Origin: Spartobacteria bacterium UBA695 | Lineage (GTDB): Bacteria; Verrucomicrobiota; Verrucomicrobiia; Chthoniobacterales; Chthoniobacteraceae | Assembly: GCA_002298145.1 (NCBI GenBank) | Contig: DBMP01000015.1 | Location: forward strand, 186,001-250,000 | Reading direction: 5' to 3' | DNA: 64,000 nucleotides | Made by a program: the position numbers and the translations under genes | The notes under the pieces: generated by a model | What the model was told of the DNA's origin: nothing | Seen by the model: the letters and a program-made list of their open reading frames with translations, nothing else | The model's database searches: none | Shown: piece after piece, positions 1 to 8,549 of the stretch | How the letters are laid out: each line of letters begins with the position of its first letter | Position numbering within the stretch: position 1 is the stretch's first letter

Positions 1-675
1 GCCCGCCCGGGCGAGACGGTCGCGCTGGTCGGGGCCACGGGGGCGGGGAAATCGACGCTGGTGAACCTGCTCACACGTTTTTATGAATTCGACTCGGGCG
101 AGATCCTCCTGGACGGTGAGCCGCTGCGGGAGATCCCCAAGGACCTCCTGCGCGAAGCCGTGGGCCTGGTGACCCAGGAGAGCTTCCTCTTTAACGGCAC
201 CGTGCGCGATAACCTGCGCCTGGGCAGCCCGGAGGCCTCCGATGCCGAGATGCTGCGGGTGCTGGAGGCGGCCAATGCCCGGGCCTTTATCGACCGGATG
301 CCCGAGGGGCTCTCGACCGTCGTGGGCGAGCGCGGGGTGAAGCTCAGCGTGGGGGAAAAGCAGCGCGTCTCCATCGCCCGGGCGCTGCTAAAAGACCCGC
401 CCATTCTGATCCTCGACGAGGCGACCGCCAGTGTGGACACGGAGACGGAGCGCTTGATCCAGCAAGCCCTGGAGCGCCTCATGGAGCACCGGACGAGCTT
501 CGTCATCGCCCACCGGCTCTCGACCGTGCGCCATGCGGACCAGATCCTGGTCATGGAGCGGGGCCGCATCGTGGAGCGCGGCACGCACGATGAGCTGCTG
601 GCCCAGGGCGGCATTTACGCGAAGCTCTGCCGGAATAGTTTTCTCGGTGCCTCCCTCCCCGGGGTGACAAAATAA
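1..675 (+). CDS. ABC exporter, ATP-binding C-terminal part (partial, 5' end outside window)
   Basis: The reading frame is open from base 1, so only the last 224 residues are seen: the nucleotide-binding domain of an ABC transporter. Walker A GATGAGKST is at residues 11-19, the Q-loop is near 58, a signature variant LSVGEKQ is at 115-121, Walker B ILILDE is at 135-140, and the switch His in AHRLST is near 171. Signature and H-loop context match the MsbA/multidrug exporter class (family knowledge), whose membrane domain would lie upstream on the same chain. The substrate cannot be inferred. The stop codon is at 673-675, followed by a short gap to an unrelated gene on the same strand. Confidence 0.93.
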   Translation, partial: ARPGETVALVGATGAGKSTLVNLLTRFYEFDSGEILLDGEPLREIPKDLLREAVGLVTQESFLFNGTVRDNLRLGSPEASDAEMLRVLEAANARAFIDRMPEGLSTVVGERGVKLSVGEKQRVSIARALLKDPPILILDEATASVDTETERLIQQALERLMEHRTSFVIAHRLSTVRHADQILVMERGRIVERGTHDELLAQGGIYAKLCRNSFLGASLPGVTK

Positions 676-728
676 GCTTTCATATTCAGCCGGAAGCAGT
701 TAGGCTCGCGACGTCATTCCCCCTGAAA

Positions 729-1670
729 ATGACGAAACGCCTTCTATCCGTCTTGGCATGGGCTGTCTTCACCATCACCGCCGGTTGGCTGTGCTTTGGT
801 GCCATTAGCTCGAAATATGTCGGCCCCGGAATCCTGGGGAAACAGGTGCCCGCTTGGTTCTCGATCCAATCCTACCCCGACGCCGTCCACCTGATCCGGG
901 AGCGAACAGGCCTCTCAGTTTCCTGCCCGCGCGACCTGGAGGAGCTGATGAACTCCGCCCCGGTGGCGGGTGCCGTCCGGGGGGAACCGCCCGACAAAGA
1001 GGGCTCTACCCGGGAGTTTCTCAACCACATGGTGCGGTGCAAGCTGGGCCTGGAATGGCGGCTTGACGCTGAAAATGACCGGATCGAACTCGATCTCCCC
1101 TGGCGGAAGACCGATGCCCGGACGCCCGCCGAGCTGCTCCAGTCGGTATGGCAGCGGCTCCCGTCCGACAGCCCGGACTGGCATTCCGCCTTTGACGCGC
1201 TCCTCAGCAAACCCGGGAACTTCGAGAAAGCATGGCGGGTGCGGCAGTTTGCCCGCTACCAATCCCTATTCCGCAACATGGAAGGCGAACGCCTCTGGGT
1301 GGGGCGCGTGATTTCGGAAACCCAGCATCCCCTGGTCGTCGTCGTCGTCCGGCACCGCATCCATACCTACCCCGGCCGCGGGGCAGTAAGCTGCTACGCC
1401 TTCCGAGAGGACGGCACGCTGCAATGGGCCGACCTGGCTGACTCCGGCTGGCGCTGCGACCTGACCCAGGTGGCCGTGGATCTCTCCTCCACCCTGGCCG
1501 GGCCCTCGGAAATGCGCTGGGCCATCACGGCAAATCTTTCCTCCACCTACACCGCGCGGTTTCGCTTCACCGGCAACGGCATTCGCTGGATCGGGACCAC
1601 GAACTCCAACGGCGAGGAAGCAGGGCTGCAACTCGGCACTTCCCTGCTGCCACACCAACCGGCTTCCTAG
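729..1670 (+). CDS. hypothetical protein with N-terminal membrane anchor
   Basis: 313 residues starting at ATG 729. Residues about 5-27 form one hydrophobic segment after a KR pair, so the protein is either membrane-anchored or exported; no lipobox is seen. Residues about 50-120 read like a short STN-type repeat (a helix, a G-L-x-V strand, an LGLEW strand and a closing I-x-L strand) as found in secretin and TonB receptor N-domains; this resemblance is impressionistic. The rest has no family I recognise. It lies 53 bp after the ABC gene and converges on the CobW gene. Confidence 0.75.
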   Translation: MTKRLLSVLAWAVFTITAGWLCFGAISSKYVGPGILGKQVPAWFSIQSYPDAVHLIRERTGLSVSCPRDLEELMNSAPVAGAVRGEPPDKEGSTREFLNHMVRCKLGLEWRLDAENDRIELDLPWRKTDARTPAELLQSVWQRLPSDSPDWHSAFDALLSKPGNFEKAWRVRQFARYQSLFRNMEGERLWVGRVISETQHPLVVVVVRHRIHTYPGRGAVSCYAFREDGTLQWADLADSGWRCDLTQVAVDLSSTLAGPSEMRWAITANLSSTYTARFRFTGNGIRWIGTTNSNGEEAGLQLGTSLLPHQPAS

Positions 1671-1684
1671 CCCCCCCTAGCCTC

Positions 1685-2686
1685 CTAGGAGGCCATGCAC
1701 GACTCGATCCCCTTGCCGATCAGCTCGGGCTCGAGCCCCCGACCGATGAAAATGGCTCGCGTCACCGGCCGCTCGTCATCGCCCCACGGCTGGCCCACCG
1801 TAAGCCGGAACATGCCGTGAACACCCTGGAAAATCAGGCGCGATTCGCACCCCGCCACCGCCAGGATGCCCTTGGAACGGAAAAGATTGTCGGCCTGGGA
1901 CTGAATGAAATGCTCGATCCACTCCTGGAAGCGCTCCGCGTCGAGGCACCCCTCCACGGCAATGGAGACCGACTGGATTTCATGCCGATGCTCGCCCTCA
2001 CCCTCGCCACCACAGCTATGCTTCTCCTTTCCCTCGTGAAGGCTGGCGCAGCCGGAGATGCCGTTTTCGATCTTCCGCAGGTCGAAGCCGCCGAGGTTAA
2101 GGATCTCCTCCACGGGCACCCGGCCTTCGCACGCGGTGAATTGCCGCGCCTCTGAGTTGATCCCGCGCAGTTCCCCGGCCAGGGCCTCCAGGGCCTCGGG
2201 CTTCACGAGGTCGGTTTTGTTGATGATCAGCGCGTCAGCGTAGGCGATCTGCTCGCTGGCGTGGCCCTCGTCATTGAGGTGCGCGCGCACATGGCAGGCG
2301 TCCACCACGGTCACAATGCCGTCGAGGGCAAAGACCTCCTTGAGCTCCGGATCGCTCAGGACGGCGTGGGCGATCATCCCGGGATGAGCCACGCCGGTCG
2401 TTTCCACGAACACGCGGTCGTACTTGGCGCGGTCGCGGGCCAGCTCGCGCATCAGGCGCACGAACTCCTCCCGAGCCGAGCAGCAGCTCCGCCCTTCGAT
2501 GGTTTCCAGGCTCTCCAAGTCGGTGCGGAAGACCAGGTCATGCTCCACGGAGGTCTCGCCCAGGTCGTTTTCGATCACCGCCACGCGACGCCGGTCCACA
2601 CCATCGAGGAGGTGATTGAGCACGGTGGTTTTGCCGGAGCCGAGAAAGCCGGAAAGGACGGTGAGCGGGACGCTGGTTGAGTTCAT
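1685..2686 (-). CDS. CobW/COG0523-family metallochaperone GTPase
   Basis: 333 residues if started at ATG 2686; a start at 2773 would add 29 unconserved residues and run into the divergent metX leader. Walker A GFLGSGKTT begins at residue 13, an END motif follows near 35, and a C-terminal CobW_C domain is present. The family (YjiA, ZigA, CobW) couples GTP hydrolysis to metal delivery. The usual G-C-x-C-C metal motif reads G-R-S-C-C here, so its first Cys is missing. A linker near residues 215-235 is rich in His, Cys and Glu and may bind metal. Which metal is delivered is unknown. Divergent from metX. Confidence 0.9.
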   Translation of the reverse strand: MNSTSVPLTVLSGFLGSGKTTVLNHLLDGVDRRRVAVIENDLGETSVEHDLVFRTDLESLETIEGRSCCSAREEFVRLMRELARDRAKYDRVFVETTGVAHPGMIAHAVLSDPELKEVFALDGIVTVVDACHVRAHLNDEGHASEQIAYADALIINKTDLVKPEALEALAGELRGINSEARQFTACEGRVPVEEILNLGGFDLRKIENGISGCASLHEGKEKHSCGGEGEGEHRHEIQSVSIAVEGCLDAERFQEWIEHFIQSQADNLFRSKGILAVAGCESRLIFQGVHGMFRLTVGQPWGDDERPVTRAIFIGRGLEPELIGKGIESCMAS

Positions 2687-2839
2687 GATGGCGGGCACTC
2701 TATTGGGCTTATGCCCGTAACGGCAACCCCAAAACGCCACCAGCCTCAAATCACTTTTTTCTTGTGCGCCCACCCATCAGGTAGGAGTATGGACTTCGAT
2801 TCAAAAGGCGAGTCGGTAACACCTTCGATATTTGTCACA
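2687..2839. promoter_or_regulatory. shared upstream region of the CobW gene and metX
   Basis: A 153-bp divergent intergenic segment that must hold both promoters. I found no convincing -35/-10 pair, no zinc-uptake-regulator-type palindrome and no SAM riboswitch pattern. The possible longer starts of both genes (2773 on the minus strand, 2711 on the plus strand) would overlap here and are therefore unlikely. Confidence 0.3.
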
Positions 2840-4066
2840 ATGGCGCATCTCTCTTCTTCCGTCGGAACCGTCCGAACGCGGTTCTTTGAATACAGTGACC
2901 CGGAGAACCCGTTGCGCCTCCGTTGTGGGACGGAGCTGGAGCGCTTTACCCTCGCCTACGAGATCTATGGGGAGATCAACGCCGACCGCTCCAATGTAAT
3001 CCTCCTCTTTCACGCGATGACCGGCAGCCACCATGCCGCCGGGATCAACCGCGACGTGCCCGGGCTCGACGGCCGCTGGACGGACGAGCTGCACGAAGGC
3101 TGGTGGGACGGCTTCATCGGGCCCGGCAAGGCGCTCGACACCCGGAAGTTCGCCGTAATCTGCGCCAATTACCTCGGCGGCTGCTACGGCTCGACCGGCC
3201 CCGCCTCGATCAACCCGGAGACGGGCAAGCCGTGGGGGGCCTCCTTTCCGGTGCTGCGCATTCGCGATATCGTCGATTCGCAGGTACTGCTCCTCAAGCA
3301 CCTCGGAGTGGAGAAGCTCCACGCGGTGGTGGGCAGTTCGCTGGGCGGCTTCCTGGCGCTAAGCTTCGCCACGCACTACCCGGGCCGGGCCAAGGTGGTG
3401 GTGCCGATCGCCACGGGGCCAGAGACGGCGATTCTGCAACGGATCTTAAATTTCGAACAGGTCACGGCCATCGAGTCGGACCCCAACTTCTGCGGCGGCG
3501 ACTACTACGCGCACGCCCGGCCCGACTCCGGCCTGGCCCTGGCCCGGCGCATCGCGCACAAGACCTTCATCTCGCTGGACGCCATCCAAGCTCGCGCGGG
3601 CACGGGGATCGTCAGCGAGACGCCGCCGTTCGGCTGGTATGCGATGAACAGCCCCGTGGAATCGTACATGCTTCACCAGGGGCATAAGTTCGTGAGCCGC
3701 TTCGATGCAAACTCCTACCTGCGCATTCTCGACGCCTGGCAATGGTTCAACCTGCTGGCCGAGACGGGCGTGGAAAATCTGGACGAACTCTTTTCCCGCT
3801 GCCGCGAACAGCGCTTCCTGCTCTTTAGCATTGATTCCGACGGGGCGTTTCCCGTGGAGGAACAGCACAAGCTGGCCCGCCTGCTCAAGACGGCCCACGT
3901 GCCGACGACGTGGATTACGGTCCACTCCGACAAGGGGCACGACTCCTTCCTGCTGGAGCCGCACCTCTACACGCCGCATCTGGCGCAGATCCTGGGCGAT
4001 GTCTCCGCCTCCCGCCGTCCCCCGGGCCGGAGCTCCGCCCTGCGTTCGCAGCGTCGCGCGGCCTGA
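2840..4066 (+). CDS. metX: homoserine O-acetyltransferase (MetX type)
   Basis: 408 residues from ATG 2840, which matches the family length; the in-frame ATG at 2711 would add 43 residues of unlikely composition. It is an alpha/beta-hydrolase-fold acyltransferase that activates homoserine for direct sulfhydrylation, acting in the cytosol. The nucleophile elbow GSSLGG places Ser167, the acid is Asp334 in S-D-G-A-F-P, and the base is His367 in G-H-D-S-F. The hallmark NYLGGCYGSTGP is near residues 110-121. The MetX fold alone does not decide acetyl versus succinyl specificity; the neighbouring metY favours O-acetylhomoserine. Confidence 0.95.
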   Translation: MAHLSSSVGTVRTRFFEYSDPENPLRLRCGTELERFTLAYEIYGEINADRSNVILLFHAMTGSHHAAGINRDVPGLDGRWTDELHEGWWDGFIGPGKALDTRKFAVICANYLGGCYGSTGPASINPETGKPWGASFPVLRIRDIVDSQVLLLKHLGVEKLHAVVGSSLGGFLALSFATHYPGRAKVVVPIATGPETAILQRILNFEQVTAIESDPNFCGGDYYAHARPDSGLALARRIAHKTFISLDAIQARAGTGIVSETPPFGWYAMNSPVESYMLHQGHKFVSRFDANSYLRILDAWQWFNLLAETGVENLDELFSRCREQRFLLFSIDSDGAFPVEEQHKLARLLKTAHVPTTWITVHSDKGHDSFLLEPHLYTPHLAQILGDVSASRRPPGRSSALRSQRRAA

Positions 4067-4136
4067 GGCTGGGCGGCTCTCCTGTGTCCAAGCTCCCCCC
4101 ACACGTTATTTTTCGCAGCCATCGCATAAAAACAAG

Positions 4137-4170
4137 AAGCCCGTTCCCCCCAAAGGGAACGGGCTTCGTT
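4137..4170 (-). terminator. Rho-independent terminator of metY
   Basis: A perfect 12-bp stem (4137-4148 paired with 4155-4166) with a 6-nt loop. Read on the minus strand it is followed by TTGTTTTT, so it ends the metY transcript arriving from the right. The plus-strand side is followed only by CGTTATGG, so it is weak for metX, though the hairpin may slow both polymerases between these convergent genes. Confidence 0.85.
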
Positions 4171-4218
4171 ATGGCTCCTCTATGAAACAGCCATTATCCT
4201 CCTAAAGCGTCGCGCGCG

Positions 4219-5514
4219 CTAGGCCGTGGCAGCCTTGAGCGCCTGGTCGATGTCGGCCTTGATGTCCTCGACATTCTCCAGACCCACGGCGAGGCGGATG
4301 TAATCCGGCGTCACGCCCGTGGCGACCAGTTCGGATTCGCTGAGCTGCGAGTGCGTGGTCGAGGCCGGGTGGATGACGAGCGTCTTGGCGTCGCCGATGT
4401 TGGCCAAGTGCGAGAGCAGCTTGACGTTATCAATGAATTTCTTGCCCGCCTCGAGGCCGCCCTTGACGCCGAAGCCGACCAGGCCGCCGAAGCCGCCCTT
4501 GAGGTACTTGGCCGCGTTGGCATGGTTGGGGTCTTCCTCCAAGCCAGGGTAGCTGACCCAGGTGACGAGCGGGTGGCTCTTGAGGTACTTGGCAACGGCG
4601 AGGGCGTTCTCCGAGTGCCGCACGATGCGCAGCGGCAGGGATTCGATGCCTTGCAGGAAAAGGAAGGCCGAGAACGGGCTGAGCGTGGCGCCGATATCGC
4701 GCAGAAGCTCCGCGCGGATTTTGATGGCCAGCGCGATGTTGCCCAGGCCGGGCACGGCGCCAAAGGCGTCCCAGTAAACGAGGCCATGGTAGGCCGGGGT
4801 GGGCGCGGTGAAGGCGGGGAATTTCCCGTTGTTCCACTTGAAGTTGCCACCGTCAACGATCACACCGCCGATGGCCGAGCCGTGGCCGCCGAGGTATTTC
4901 GTCGCGGAGATCGCCACGATGTCAGCCCCGTGCTTGATGGGCTGCACCAGGCCGACGCCCACGGTGTTGTCGATGACGAGCGGGATACCCGCTTCATGGG
5001 CGATCTTGGCCAGCGCTTCGAAGTCCGGCACGTCGAGCTTCGGGTTGCCCACGGTCTCGGCGTAGATGGCCCGCGTTTTGGGCGTGATGGCCTTGCGGAA
5101 AGCTTCGATGTCCTGCGAGGGGACGAACTTCACGGTGCGTCCGAGGGTCGGGAAGGTGTGCTGGAAGAGCGAGTAGGTGCCGCCGTAAAGGTTGTCGGCA
5201 GAAACGATCTCGTCGCCCAAGCCGGTAATGGCCAGAAGCGAGTAGGTGATCGCCGCGGCGCCCGAGGCGACGGCGACGGCGGCGGAACCGCCTTCCAAAG
5301 CCGCCACGCGGCCTTCGAGCACGTCGTTGGTGGGGTTGGTCAGGCGGGAATAGATCTGGCCGAACTCCTTGAGCGCGAAGCGGTTGGCAGCCTGGGCCGA
5401 GTCTTTGAAGACGTAGGAGCTGGTGGCGTAGATCGGGACCGCGCGGGAGCCGGTGGTGGGATCAGGCACTTGGCCAGCGTGGAGCGCGAGGGTTTCGAGA
5501 TGTTGTTGCGACAT
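4219..5514 (-). CDS. metY: O-acetylhomoserine sulfhydrylase (aminocarboxypropyltransferase)
   Basis: 431 residues from ATG 5514, the usual MetY size; the longer start at 5598 adds 28 residues unlike the family. It is a fold-type I PLP enzyme that condenses O-acetylhomoserine with sulfide to give homocysteine. The PLP lysine is K206 in S-A-T-K-Y, with the cofactor aspartate in VIDNT near 182 and the substrate loop Y-S-R-L-T-N-P-T near 55-62. With metX it forms a direct-sulfhydrylation route to homocysteine. No Shine-Dalgarno sequence is obvious before either start. Confidence 0.94.
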   Translation of the reverse strand: MSQQHLETLALHAGQVPDPTTGSRAVPIYATSSYVFKDSAQAANRFALKEFGQIYSRLTNPTNDVLEGRVAALEGGSAAVAVASGAAAITYSLLAITGLGDEIVSADNLYGGTYSLFQHTFPTLGRTVKFVPSQDIEAFRKAITPKTRAIYAETVGNPKLDVPDFEALAKIAHEAGIPLVIDNTVGVGLVQPIKHGADIVAISATKYLGGHGSAIGGVIVDGGNFKWNNGKFPAFTAPTPAYHGLVYWDAFGAVPGLGNIALAIKIRAELLRDIGATLSPFSAFLFLQGIESLPLRIVRHSENALAVAKYLKSHPLVTWVSYPGLEEDPNHANAAKYLKGGFGGLVGFGVKGGLEAGKKFIDNVKLLSHLANIGDAKTLVIHPASTTHSQLSESELVATGVTPDYIRLAVGLENVEDIKADIDQALKAATA

Positions 5515-5677
5515 AGGTGTGGATTGGTTGTGTTGTTTGGTTTTTGAAGCCGGATCGAAACCGTGGGCCAAGGACGCCAGGAAGGAGAGAATGCTCATAT
5601 AGATAAGGTTTGGTTGGTTATTTGGCGTGCTTGGCGCACGGCTTTTTTAAGGTGCTTTTTTTAGGTTTTTTGGGAGA

Positions 5678-5717
5678 TTCCTCCGGAGGGAGAAACAGCC
5701 CTCCGGAGGAATTTTTT
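5678..5717 (+). terminator. strong hairpin with T-tract on the plus strand
   Basis: A perfect 13-bp stem (5678-5690 with 5699-5711), itself containing the palindrome CCTCCGGAGG, with an 8-nt loop. Six T residues follow on the plus strand at 5712-5717. Both flanking genes are on the minus strand, where the hairpin lies 19 bp after the DUF3034 stop but is followed by A-rich sequence. It could act as an intrinsic terminator for antisense transcription, or as a 3'-end stabilising or processing hairpin for the upstream mRNA. Confidence 0.6.
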
Positions 5718-5730
5718 CCCTCTATGGACT

Positions 5731-6717
5731 CTAAAATTCGTATTTGGCGGAGAAGGCGATGCCCTTATCCTCGCGGGTATTGAGGAGCTGGCCAAAGTTG
5801 CCGTAACCGACGGTGACGGAGGCGTGCGCGTTGAAGATGTAGGCCGCGCCGAGGGTCCACCAGTTGTCTTCCTTGCCGATCAGGAACTTGCCATCCTTGT
5901 AGGGAACCTGATTGTACTGCCCGGCCTTGCCGCGGAATTCCCCAGCAAGACCGATGTGGTCGGTGATGAGGTAGACGACGTTGCCTTCGAAGGTGGCTTT
6001 GTAGGTGTCGCCGAAGCCCAGGTAGCCGAGTTGCTCGGCCTCGCTGAAGCGAACGCCAACGGAGACGATGAGCGGACGCCAGAAGACCTTCGGGAAGGCC
6101 TTGGTGGCAGTGGCGACGAAATCAACGCCGTCATCCCGCTTGTAGCCGATGCTGGAGAGCACACCGGCGGGGACGGAGGCGAATTTCAGCTCGTCGTTAA
6201 TCTTGCCGATGCCGTCGTTGTATTTGTACTGCGCCTCAAGGGTGATGGCGGGCAGCGGGAGATCGTAGCTGTTTTCTTTCACCGCCAGGAAGCGGGCGTT
6301 GAAGTTGTGGAGAATGACGTCGTCTTTGATGGTGACTTTCGTGGCGGACCGGACGTCATCCACGAGGTTACCCACGCCGAAGCGGCTCGGGGCATAGCCG
6401 AGTTCCAAGCGGCCAAACAAGGTCTCGGTGATCACCGCGCTCTCCACGTTCTTCGTATTGGCCTTCACGTACGTAACGGAAGCCGAGGGGAGCCCCCAGA
6501 TCGTCCCTTCGGGGCCAGGGTTGACGAGATAGGCGATTGGCGTGATCACGACGCCGCCGACGCCGTCAATGGTGTGGAGCGGAAGGGGCGGCGCTTTTTC
6601 GGTGGTGGTCTTAGCCGTGGTGACCTCTTTGGAGGTATCGCCAGCCAGCGTGGCAAACGGGAGGGCGAGGATCTGGGCTGCCGCGATTGCGGTCCCGAGC
6701 AAGGTGGATGTTTTCAT
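5731..6717 (-). CDS. DUF3034 family outer-membrane protein
   Basis: 328 residues with a cleavable-type signal peptide (about 1-25, ending ATLAG). The mature part shows alternating beta-strand character and ends in a Phe (YEF), as outer-membrane barrels do. Blocks near D-D-G-V-D-F, G-Y-L-G-F-G-D and K-E-D-N-W-W, plus a final SVTVGYGNFG strand, match my memory of DUF3034. Its biochemical role is unknown. It lies 69 bp after the YezD-like gene on the same strand; the two probably share the Rrf2-type operator at 7055, suggesting a sulfur-linked uptake role (inference). Confidence 0.8.
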   Translation of the reverse strand: MKTSTLLGTAIAAAQILALPFATLAGDTSKEVTTAKTTTEKAPPLPLHTIDGVGGVVITPIAYLVNPGPEGTIWGLPSASVTYVKANTKNVESAVITETLFGRLELGYAPSRFGVGNLVDDVRSATKVTIKDDVILHNFNARFLAVKENSYDLPLPAITLEAQYKYNDGIGKINDELKFASVPAGVLSSIGYKRDDGVDFVATATKAFPKVFWRPLIVSVGVRFSEAEQLGYLGFGDTYKATFEGNVVYLITDHIGLAGEFRGKAGQYNQVPYKDGKFLIGKEDNWWTLGAAYIFNAHASVTVGYGNFGQLLNTREDKGIAFSAKYEF

Positions 6718-6786
6718 TTACGAGGTTTTGTTGTTTTTCTCGGAACCGCCGGGGGTCCGGTAGGTTGCCGCGTGGGTGGTTGGGAC

Positions 6787-7047
6787 TTACGAATTCACCT
6801 CCGCGGATGCGGTCGGATGAGAAGGATTGCGGGGGGCCTGGGAGGGAACCCGAATTTTGCGGGTCGTCTCAATCTGTACGACCTCGCCGCCGTGGACCTT
6901 GATTTGGATGGTTCCGAAATCGGAGGCTTCCACCGCGTCTTGGATGAGTTTCAGCCAAGAGGGGATGGCGGAGCGCCGGAGGGCGCTCTCGGGGGTTGGG
7001 CTAGTGCCGCTTTTAGTAAAAGTATCAGAAGTGTGCGCCGTCGTCAT
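6787..7047 (-). CDS. YezD-like small protein (DUF2292)
   Basis: 86 residues. The core from about 28 to 68 (helix, I-x-D-A-V, then G-T-I-Q-I-K-V-H-G-G and VVQIETTRKIR) matches the small DUF2292/YezD family, often found beside sulfur-assimilation genes. The N-terminal 25 residues are low complexity. On the minus strand an AGGTGG ribosome-binding site sits about 7 nt before the start and overlaps the inverted repeat at 7055-7071, so a bound repressor would cover both transcription and translation starts. Molecular function unknown. Confidence 0.8.
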   Translation of the reverse strand: MTTAHTSDTFTKSGTSPTPESALRRSAIPSWLKLIQDAVEASDFGTIQIKVHGGEVVQIETTRKIRVPSQAPRNPSHPTASAEVNS

Positions 7048-7054
7048 GCATCCA

Positions 7055-7071
7055 CCTACTATCTAGGTAGG
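7055..7071 (-). promoter_or_regulatory. Rrf2-type operator upstream of yezD
   Basis: A 17-bp inverted repeat, CCTAC-N7-GTAGG, directly upstream of the YezD-like gene. The same architecture occurs at 7624-7640 before rrf2 and at 16169-16185 beside tRNA-Cys. A possible minus-strand promoter, TTGCAT-17-TAGTAG, overlaps it. Confidence 0.6.
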
Positions 7072-7156
7072 CATAGCAATGCAAGGGTTTTTTTACTTTT
7101 TTACTTTCTTTTTTTTGAACCTGCCCGAGTGGGGCCGGCTTTTCCTGCCTTGGGAC

Positions 7157-7621
7157 CTAGATCCCTGCCCCGTAAATCAACGCTTCCTTGAACACCTCTT
7201 CCTTGGTCACAGTCTTGGCTTTGTACACGGCCTCGAGCGTGGTCCGATCCATCAAGCCCGTGACGTAATTTCGCGCGTCGAGCAGCAGACGGCGGAATTT
7301 GCACACAGGCTCCTGGCTGCAACATTTGTAGTTGGTAGACGAGACGCAGGCGATGGGGGCCAAGTTGCCGTCGAAATGGCGGATGACCTCCCCCATGGTA
7401 ATCTCCCCGGAGGCTTTGGCCAAGCGGTAGCCGCCGTGTTTGCCGGTCACGCTTTCGATCCAGCCGCGCGACTTAAGATCGACGAGGATCTGCTCCAGGA
7501 ACTTTTTGGGAATGTCGTTCTGCTCGGCCAAGCGGCGGGTGGATACCAGCTCTTTGTCGGCGCATTCCACCAGCGTCATCAGGGCCCGAAGGGCATAGTC
7601 GGTTCGGTTCGAGAGCTTCAT
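7157..7621 (-). CDS. Rrf2-family transcriptional regulator (CymR/IscR-like)
   Basis: 154 residues. The N-terminal winged helix carries the family signature (start M-K-L-S, D-Y-A-L-R near 8-12, recognition helix KFLEQIL near 40-46, wing K-H-G-G-Y-R-L near 61-67). Four cysteines at 92, 100, 101 and 107 lie where IscR-like members bind an Fe-S cluster, but spacing is not the canonical C-x5-C-x5-C, so the sensing mode is open. Neighbouring genes and the shared operator suggest a cysteine/sulfur regulator that also controls itself through the repeat at 7624-7640. Confidence 0.93.
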   Translation of the reverse strand: MKLSNRTDYALRALMTLVECADKELVSTRRLAEQNDIPKKFLEQILVDLKSRGWIESVTGKHGGYRLAKASGEITMGEVIRHFDGNLAPIACVSSTNYKCCSQEPVCKFRRLLLDARNYVTGLMDRTTLEAVYKAKTVTKEEVFKEALIYGAGI

Positions 7622-7623
7622 AG

Positions 7624-7640
7624 CCTACGTATCTACTAGG
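7624..7640 (-). promoter_or_regulatory. Rrf2-type operator in front of its own gene
   Basis: CCTAC-N7-CTAGG, ending 3 nt from the rrf2 start codon on the minus strand. A -35-like TGGACA lies just upstream on that strand, which would put the transcription start very close to the ATG, so the mRNA may be nearly leaderless. This supports autoregulation. Confidence 0.55.
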
Positions 7641-7836
7641 AGAAAGAATTTGTCCACCGGGAATTACTCGCCGGATAAACCTAAAAACGGTGATGGAAGG
7701 GGATGAGATGGCGCAAGATATTGAGCCGAGATGACTTGCGGAGAGGCGCAGCGTACCCAAATGGATCCGGTACGCCTCGACAAAAGTCACTCGCGGCCAA
7801 TAGATTGCGTTAGATCGCCCCGATCCATTGCCGCTT

Positions 7837-8514
7837 TTAGGTTAAAAGACGATACCCGATACCGGACTCGGTTTTGATGTGCTGGGGGTGCTGCGGATCG
7901 CGTTCGATCTTGCGCCGGAGGTGGGTGACGTAGACGCGGAGGTACTGTCGGTGCTCCTCGGCATTGGGGCCCCAGATTTCGCGGAGCATCTGGGAATGGG
8001 TCAGGACCCGGCCCGCATGGCGCACCAGCAGCCGCAGAAGGGCATATTCGGTGGCCGTAAGGGGGATTTCCCGCCCTTCCACGGTGACGCACCGGGCGGC
8101 GAGGTCGACTTGCAGGCCCTCGTGGGTGTAGACGGAGGCCTCCTCCACGGGGCGTGCGCGGCGCTGGGCCACGCGCAGGCGAGCGAGCAGCTCGGCGGTG
8201 CTAAAAGGCTTGGTGATGTAGTCGTCGGCCCCGGCATCGAGCGCGGCGATTTTCTGCTCCTCGGCATCGCGCACGGAGAGGATCAGAACGGGCGTTTCGC
8301 TCCATTCGCGCAGGCGCTTGAGGACTTCCACGCCGTCCAGGTCGGGCAGGCCGAGATCGAGCACGATGACATCCGGGCGGCGCAACGCGGCCTCGGCCAG
8401 GCCGAGCTGGCCCCGGTCGGCCTCGCAGACGGCATAACCCGCCGATTCGAGCGCGACCCGGAGCAGGCGGCGGATCTGCACTTCGTCATCGATAATCAGC
8501 GCGGCGGGCTTCAT
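7837..8514 (-). CDS. kdpE: KdpE response regulator
   Basis: 225 residues, exactly the usual KdpE size: a receiver domain with phospho-acceptor Asp53 in V-L-D-L-G-L-P and switch Lys in I-T-K-P-F near 103, then an OmpR-type winged helix ending in G-I-G-Y-R-L. Partner of KdpD, whose gene ends 35 bp upstream. It activates the kdp structural genes under potassium limitation in studied bacteria. Here sensor and regulator genes follow kdpABC in one operon. Confidence 0.95.
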   Translation of the reverse strand: MKPAALIIDDEVQIRRLLRVALESAGYAVCEADRGQLGLAEAALRRPDVIVLDLGLPDLDGVEVLKRLREWSETPVLILSVRDAEEQKIAALDAGADDYITKPFSTAELLARLRVAQRRARPVEEASVYTHEGLQVDLAARCVTVEGREIPLTATEYALLRLLVRHAGRVLTHSQMLREIWGPNAEEHRQYLRVYVTHLRRKIERDPQHPQHIKTESGIGYRLLT

Positions 8515-8549
8515 TCAACGGGGACCCTAACAGGCAACACGGGGCTTTC

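Noticed and set aside
1666..1689. A cluster of CCTAG motifs resembling the Rrf2-type operator
   Set aside because: Half-site spacing does not give CCTAS-N7-STAGG, and it lies between convergent gene ends.
4351..5547. A 398-codon plus-strand ORF across metY
   Set aside because: It is the reverse-frame shadow of a convincing PLP enzyme; composition is Arg/Gly/Val-heavy with no family pattern.
5515..5598. In-frame N-terminal extension of metY or a leader peptide
   Set aside because: Not like MetY N-termini, no ribosome-binding site, and no recognisable leader-peptide control structure.
5824..7191. A 455-codon plus-strand ORF over DUF3034, yezD and the operator
   Set aside because: It spans two supported minus-strand genes plus the intergenic operator; high-GC shadow.
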